Shown one piece after another: positions 23,281 to 23,508 of a DNA stretch of 23,508 bases. How positions within the stretch are numbered: position 1 is the stretch's first letter; each line of letters opens with the position of its first letter. The notes beneath the pieces were generated by a model. It worked only from the letters and a program-made list of their open reading frames with translations, did no database searches and was not told the origin of the DNA. The position numbers and the translations under genes are program-made. Source of the stretch: a virus; IMG/VR virus record IMGVR_UViG_3300035698_011096, positions 1 to 23,508 of that record; one strand, 5' to 3'.

Positions 23281-23508
23281 TTAATTTGTTACCAAACTCC
23301 TTTTAGTAACTTTTTTGGTTATCTCTAATAAAAGTTCGGATTCATTTTTAAACATTTGATCTTCTATTCTCTGTCTATCCGCACTTATAGCGCTTTTCAT
23401 TATATTTTGTATACTGGTGGAGAATCTGCCACTAATATCGTTTGTATAATAAAATTTATGGTTTGTAATTTTTATTGTACTATCCGTTATAAGTACGAAA
23501 TAGCTTAA
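23281..23508 (-). CDS. C-terminal end of an unknown protein (runs off right edge)
   Basis: An open frame without a stop from the right edge to a TAA at 23283-23281, giving the last 75 residues of a protein whose start is outside the window. It is mixed in composition; the end (IEDQMFKNESELLLEITKKV) is helical and charged. It ends 12 bases before the small membrane-protein gene, the normal spacing here, which supports it as a real gene in the same operon. No family is recognised. If translation instead began at the internal ATG at 23400, it would be a 39-residue peptide, which seems less likely. Confidence 0.5.
   Translation of the reverse strand, partial: LSYFVLITDSTIKITNHKFYYTNDISGRFSTSIQNIMKSAISADRQRIEDQMFKNESELLLEITKKVTKRSLVTN

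Noticed and set aside
23281-23400. Stand-alone 39-residue gene starting at the ATG at 23400
   Set aside because: The frame stays open to the window edge, so a longer truncated gene is the simpler reading.
1-23508. tRNA genes, CRISPR arrays, insertion sequences or integrase/attachment sites
   Set aside because: I looked for cloverleaf-like segments, regular repeat-spacer units and transposase or integrase motifs and saw none; a covariance-model scan would be decisive for tRNAs.

Overview
This window looks like part of the genome of a T4-like contractile-tailed bacteriophage (myovirus), probably one infecting a marine flavobacterium or other Bacteroidetes host. The phage assignment rests on recognisable baseplate genes (central spike, gp25, gp6, a gp7/gpI-like giant), a gp55-like late sigma factor and a T4-type primase zinc ribbon. 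The host guess rests on low GC, a flavobacterial-style signal peptide ending in AFSQ, and degenerate copies of the Bacteroidetes Cys-rich GC-xP-A-NY-P-AT repeat in one virion protein. Every supported gene is on the minus strand, so transcription runs from high to low coordinates, and the genes are packed with gaps of a few bases or with TAATG overlaps.

Layout in transcription order: (1) 23508-22229, a truncated unknown gene, a small membrane protein and a gp55-like late sigma factor; (2) 22156-20450, a NodU/CmcH-family carbamoyltransferase; (3) 20381-20070, a small exported protein on its own promoter and terminator; (4) 19980-16959, an unknown small protein, the baseplate central spike and a protein with a C-terminal M15 zinc peptidase; (5) 16892-4735, a long baseplate operon: linker-like protein, gp25, gp6, a DNRLRE/CBM-like protein, a coiled-coil protein, a protein with Cys-rich repeats, and a 1751-residue gp7/gpI-like protein with a LamG-like domain; (6) 4669-1599, a conserved-looking virion protein and two paralogous structural proteins; (7) 1564-1, a 60-residue protein, a sulfotransferase, a SegE-like GIY-YIG nuclease and the start of the DNA primase, which runs off the window.

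The most striking non-coding signal is the exact 10-mer TATATTTATA (coding strand). It occurs seven times, each time 15-25 bases upstream of a start codon, and I noticed it nowhere inside a gene. I infer that it is the phage's late promoter, probably read by the gp55-like factor encoded here. It resembles the T4 late box, but the T4 sequence TATAAATA appears only on the opposite strand. In two places a strong terminator hairpin lies 10-11 bases upstream of the box, making a terminator-promoter junction. At a third, four TTAAC repeats about one helical turn apart sit directly upstream of the box.

The accessory cargo is notable: a carbamoyltransferase, a sulfotransferase, an exported host-like protein and several carbohydrate-binding-like modules in the baseplate. 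Together these suggest chemical decoration of either phage DNA or a surface glycan, plus adhesion to polysaccharide. No tRNA, rRNA, CRISPR array or insertion sequence was seen, and no stretch longer than 300 bases lacks a gene.
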